Source: Gammaproteobacteria bacterium
GTDB lineage: Bacteria; Pseudomonadota; Gammaproteobacteria; Enterobacterales; Kangiellaceae
Length of the DNA stretch: 64,000 nt
NCBI GenBank assembly: GCA_013373375.1
Contig: JABXHY010000023.1
Span: forward strand, 1 to 64,000
Direction of reading: 5' to 3'
Shown here: in pieces, positions 62,161 through 64,000 of the stretch
Numbering within the stretch: the first letter of the stretch is position 1
Layout: each line of letters begins with the position of its first letter
The notes under the pieces: generated by a model
Database searches by the model: none
What the model was told of the DNA's origin: nothing
The model's input: the letters and a program-made list of their open reading frames with translations, nothing else
Translations under genes and position numbers: made by a program

Positions 62161-63564
62161 TTAATATTTATTATCAAAGCCAAAATCGCCATCAACCTGA
62201 GCCACGCTGTAGGCGAAAACCGTATACACAGCAACATTTTGAGCGAGATGAATTGGATCCACTTTATCAAGTGTGTCATTCGCGGTGTGGTGCAAATCGA
62301 AGTAATCGGTGCCATCTTGCCGTAAAGAAAAAGTACTCATCCCTAAAGCTCTCAGTGGCCATAAATCGGGGCCTCCAGTCGCTTTGGCTTTACCTTTTTC
62401 CACTCCCAGTGGTTTTAAAATATCAGCTAATTGATCAACAATAGGCTCTTCTTCATTGGTCGATGACCAATCAAATGACCATATGGGCCCCGCACCAAAA
62501 TCTGATTCAGCTCCCGTAATGTGCTGCTTTATTTCATCTTTATGAGCTTTCGCGTAAGCACGCGCACCGATTAGTCCAATTTCTTCTGCCGCCCACAACA
62601 CAACTCGAATGGTTCTCTTCGGGCGCTTTCCTTCAGCGATCAGTTTTGCTGCAGCCATCGTTATCGCCACTCCAGCGCCATCGTCCACCGCTCCAGTTCC
62701 TAAGTCCCAAGAGTCAAGGTGTCCACCAATAACAATCACTTCTTCAGGTTTTTCTGACCCTTTTATTTCGCCAATCACATTATAAGAAGTGTAAGGCTTT
62801 CCAGGAGAAGATGTCATCTTGAGTCCGAGTTCGACTGAACCTCGTTTTAACATATTCAATAATAAATCTGCGTCAGGATTCGACATTGCAGCTGCGGGAA
62901 TTTTAGGCACATTTTCCAGGTAATTCATGTTCCCAGTGTGCGGAAGTCGGTCTGAGTCAGTCCCGATAGAGCGAATAACTATTGCTTTTGCGCCTTTTTC
63001 TCCCGCTACCGATGCTCCTTTACTGCGAGCCTGTACCGCTTTGCCGTAATCGGAACCGTCGCGAGTCTTTCCCATTTTATAACTAATAAAGACAATTTTA
63101 CCTTTGACGTCGCCTGCTTCCGCTTTGGTCAAATCGTCAAAAGTTTCAAAATGGACTATCGGTGCTCTGATGCCTTCTTCTCCAGTACCAATGCTGTTTC
63201 CGAGAGCAGTGATCATTATGTTTTGCGGAAAAGGTGAAATAATTTCGGCTTGTTCAATACCTCGAGTCCAACGATCAAAGGTAACAGGCTCTTTATAAAC
63301 TTTATCGAACCCAAGTTCTTTAAACTTTTTTTCTGCCCAGATTACACCTCTTTCGTCACCCGGAGTGCCCGCCATTCTCGGGCCAACTTCTGTAGTTAAA
63401 GATTCTAAAATGCTGTAAGCTAAATCACTCTTTAACGCTTTATCTCTTAGTATTTTTGCATACTTAACTTCAGACTCTGACAATGTATCAGCAGCAAAAG
63501 AAACAGTCGTGCCGAGAATAAAAAAAACTGACATAACTTCAGTAGTAAGAAACTTCTTTATCAT
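62161..63564 (-). CDS. Secreted M28-family zinc aminopeptidase
   Basis: About 467 aa from ATG 63564 (a TTG four codons earlier is in frame). Signal peptide cleaved near VSFAA|DT. A PA-domain-like insert (about 125-245) precedes the M28 catalytic domain: GGHLDSWDLGTGAVDDGAG (zinc His/Asp pair), WAAEEIGLIGARAY (catalytic Glu and ligand), ESDFGAGP and a late DLHHTANDT with the last zinc His. Family members include carboxypeptidase Q-like and aminopeptidase enzymes. It would trim peptides in the periplasm or outside. Confidence 0.93.
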   Translation of the reverse strand: MIKKFLTTEVMSVFFILGTTVSFAADTLSESEVKYAKILRDKALKSDLAYSILESLTTEVGPRMAGTPGDERGVIWAEKKFKELGFDKVYKEPVTFDRWTRGIEQAEIISPFPQNIMITALGNSIGTGEEGIRAPIVHFETFDDLTKAEAGDVKGKIVFISYKMGKTRDGSDYGKAVQARSKGASVAGEKGAKAIVIRSIGTDSDRLPHTGNMNYLENVPKIPAAAMSNPDADLLLNMLKRGSVELGLKMTSSPGKPYTSYNVIGEIKGSEKPEEVIVIGGHLDSWDLGTGAVDDGAGVAITMAAAKLIAEGKRPKRTIRVVLWAAEEIGLIGARAYAKAHKDEIKQHITGAESDFGAGPIWSFDWSSTNEEEPIVDQLADILKPLGVEKGKAKATGGPDLWPLRALGMSTFSLRQDGTDYFDLHHTANDTLDKVDPIHLAQNVAVYTVFAYSVAQVDGDFGFDNKY

Positions 63565-63667
63565 GATTTGGCTCAAAAATAGGTTTTCTAAGGTACACAG
63601 AGATTACCAAAAGGAACCTGCTGTTGTAAGATAAAAAAGTAAAACAATGTAACCAAGCTGGACGATC

Positions 63668-63886
63668 ATGAGTCTCGAACAAAGAATAAACGATTTAGAG
63701 TGTCAAATTGCTTTTCAAGACGACACAATTGAAAAACTCAATCAAACTGTAATTGAGCAAAATGAACAAATTCAAATGTTACTGAAGCACTACCACAAGC
63801 TTCACGCACAGGTGATAACCTTACAGGAAGATTCCAGCTCCCAAAACAACGGTCAAATTTTAGATGAAAAGCCTCCCCACTACTAA
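63668..63886 (+). CDS. slyX: SlyX family protein
   Basis: A 72-aa coiled-coil protein. ERINDLECQIAFQDDTIEKLNQTVIEQNEQI is the typical SlyX N-terminus and the chain ends in the conserved KPPHY. Function is unknown; in E. coli slyX lies beside the FKBP-type slyD, which is not seen here. Short spacer to the next gene. Confidence 0.92.
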   Translation: MSLEQRINDLECQIAFQDDTIEKLNQTVIEQNEQIQMLLKHYHKLHAQVITLQEDSSSQNNGQILDEKPPHY

Positions 63887-63964
63887 CGCATGCTGAGATC
63901 AATAATCCCGAAAGGTTAATATCTTAACTTTAAAATAATAAAACAAAAAACACTGGAGCAACCA

Positions 63965-64000
63965 ATGAGCATACTAACTAACAAAACCGTTTTTATTACA
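63965..64000 (+). CDS. Start of a probable short-chain dehydrogenase (cut by window end)
   Basis: Twelve codons, MSILTNKTVFIT, preceded by GGAG 7 nt upstream. The NKTVFIT pattern is the first beta strand of SDR-type Rossmann proteins, normally followed by GASRGIG. The identification rests on these residues only. Confidence 0.5.
   Translation, partial: MSILTNKTVFIT

Overview
This 64 kb window is chromosomal DNA from a Gram-negative gammaproteobacterium, probably marine and AT-rich. The main grounds are a ycgL-rnd-fadD block, SlyX, YcgN, an RND efflux pair, periplasmic c-type cytochromes and many Sec signal peptides. The mix is compatible with a Kangiellaceae/Oceanospirillales-like lineage, but that placement is inference. 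No prophage, insertion sequence, integrase or CRISPR array was recognised.

Layout. 1-7.8 kb (minus strand): fadD, rnd, ycgL, a YcgM-like FAH protein, ycgN, a von Willebrand A membrane protein with a coiled-coil partner, then tRNA-Asp with its own strong promoter. 8-16 kb: a two-receiver response regulator with one dead receiver, a hydrolase/ComFB pair, an MBL hydrolase, NhaC, an NSS symporter, proB and small DUF proteins. 17-20 kb: a TPR protein carrying a degenerate histidine-kinase core, DUF2288 and an SGNH esterase. 20.5-22.9 kb: a GntR(YtrA-like)/ABC operon with a palindromic operator candidate. 23-27 kb: a YeiH-type transporter, then a tightly packed nudC - thioredoxin-like - ATP-grasp - CPBP-protease operon.

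27-45 kb is the accessory heart. Two very large exported proteins (1266 and 2306 aa) share a block of roughly 900 residues: an uncharacterised propeller-like domain, a LamG-like domain and a C-terminal di-haem MauG/cytochrome c peroxidase module. Each adds bulb-lectin repeats and its own N-terminus: lipoprotein plus PA14-like in one, a complete purple-acid-phosphatase-type phosphoesterase in the other. The larger one is followed 15 bp later by a TPR protein. A CadC/ToxR-like membrane regulator is divergent from it across a 676-bp region that holds palindromes. A CocE-type hydrolase and a TIMP-like secreted protein lie between the two giants.

45-64 kb: cold-shock protein, MscS-type channel, RND pump with divergent TetR, a secreted golvesin-like protein, a candidate structured RNA, an orphan ParA, a DASS transporter, a crotonase, an M28 peptidase, slyX and the first codons of a probable short-chain dehydrogenase.

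A second theme cuts across the window: at least eleven intergenic spacers hold unrelated, degenerate tandem arrays with strict periods of 12-19 bp (most often 16), usually packed against a start or stop codon. Two coding regions hold comparable arrays of exactly 15 bp, so the frame is kept. Two small genes not found by length-filtered ORF calling (53 and 49 aa) are also described.
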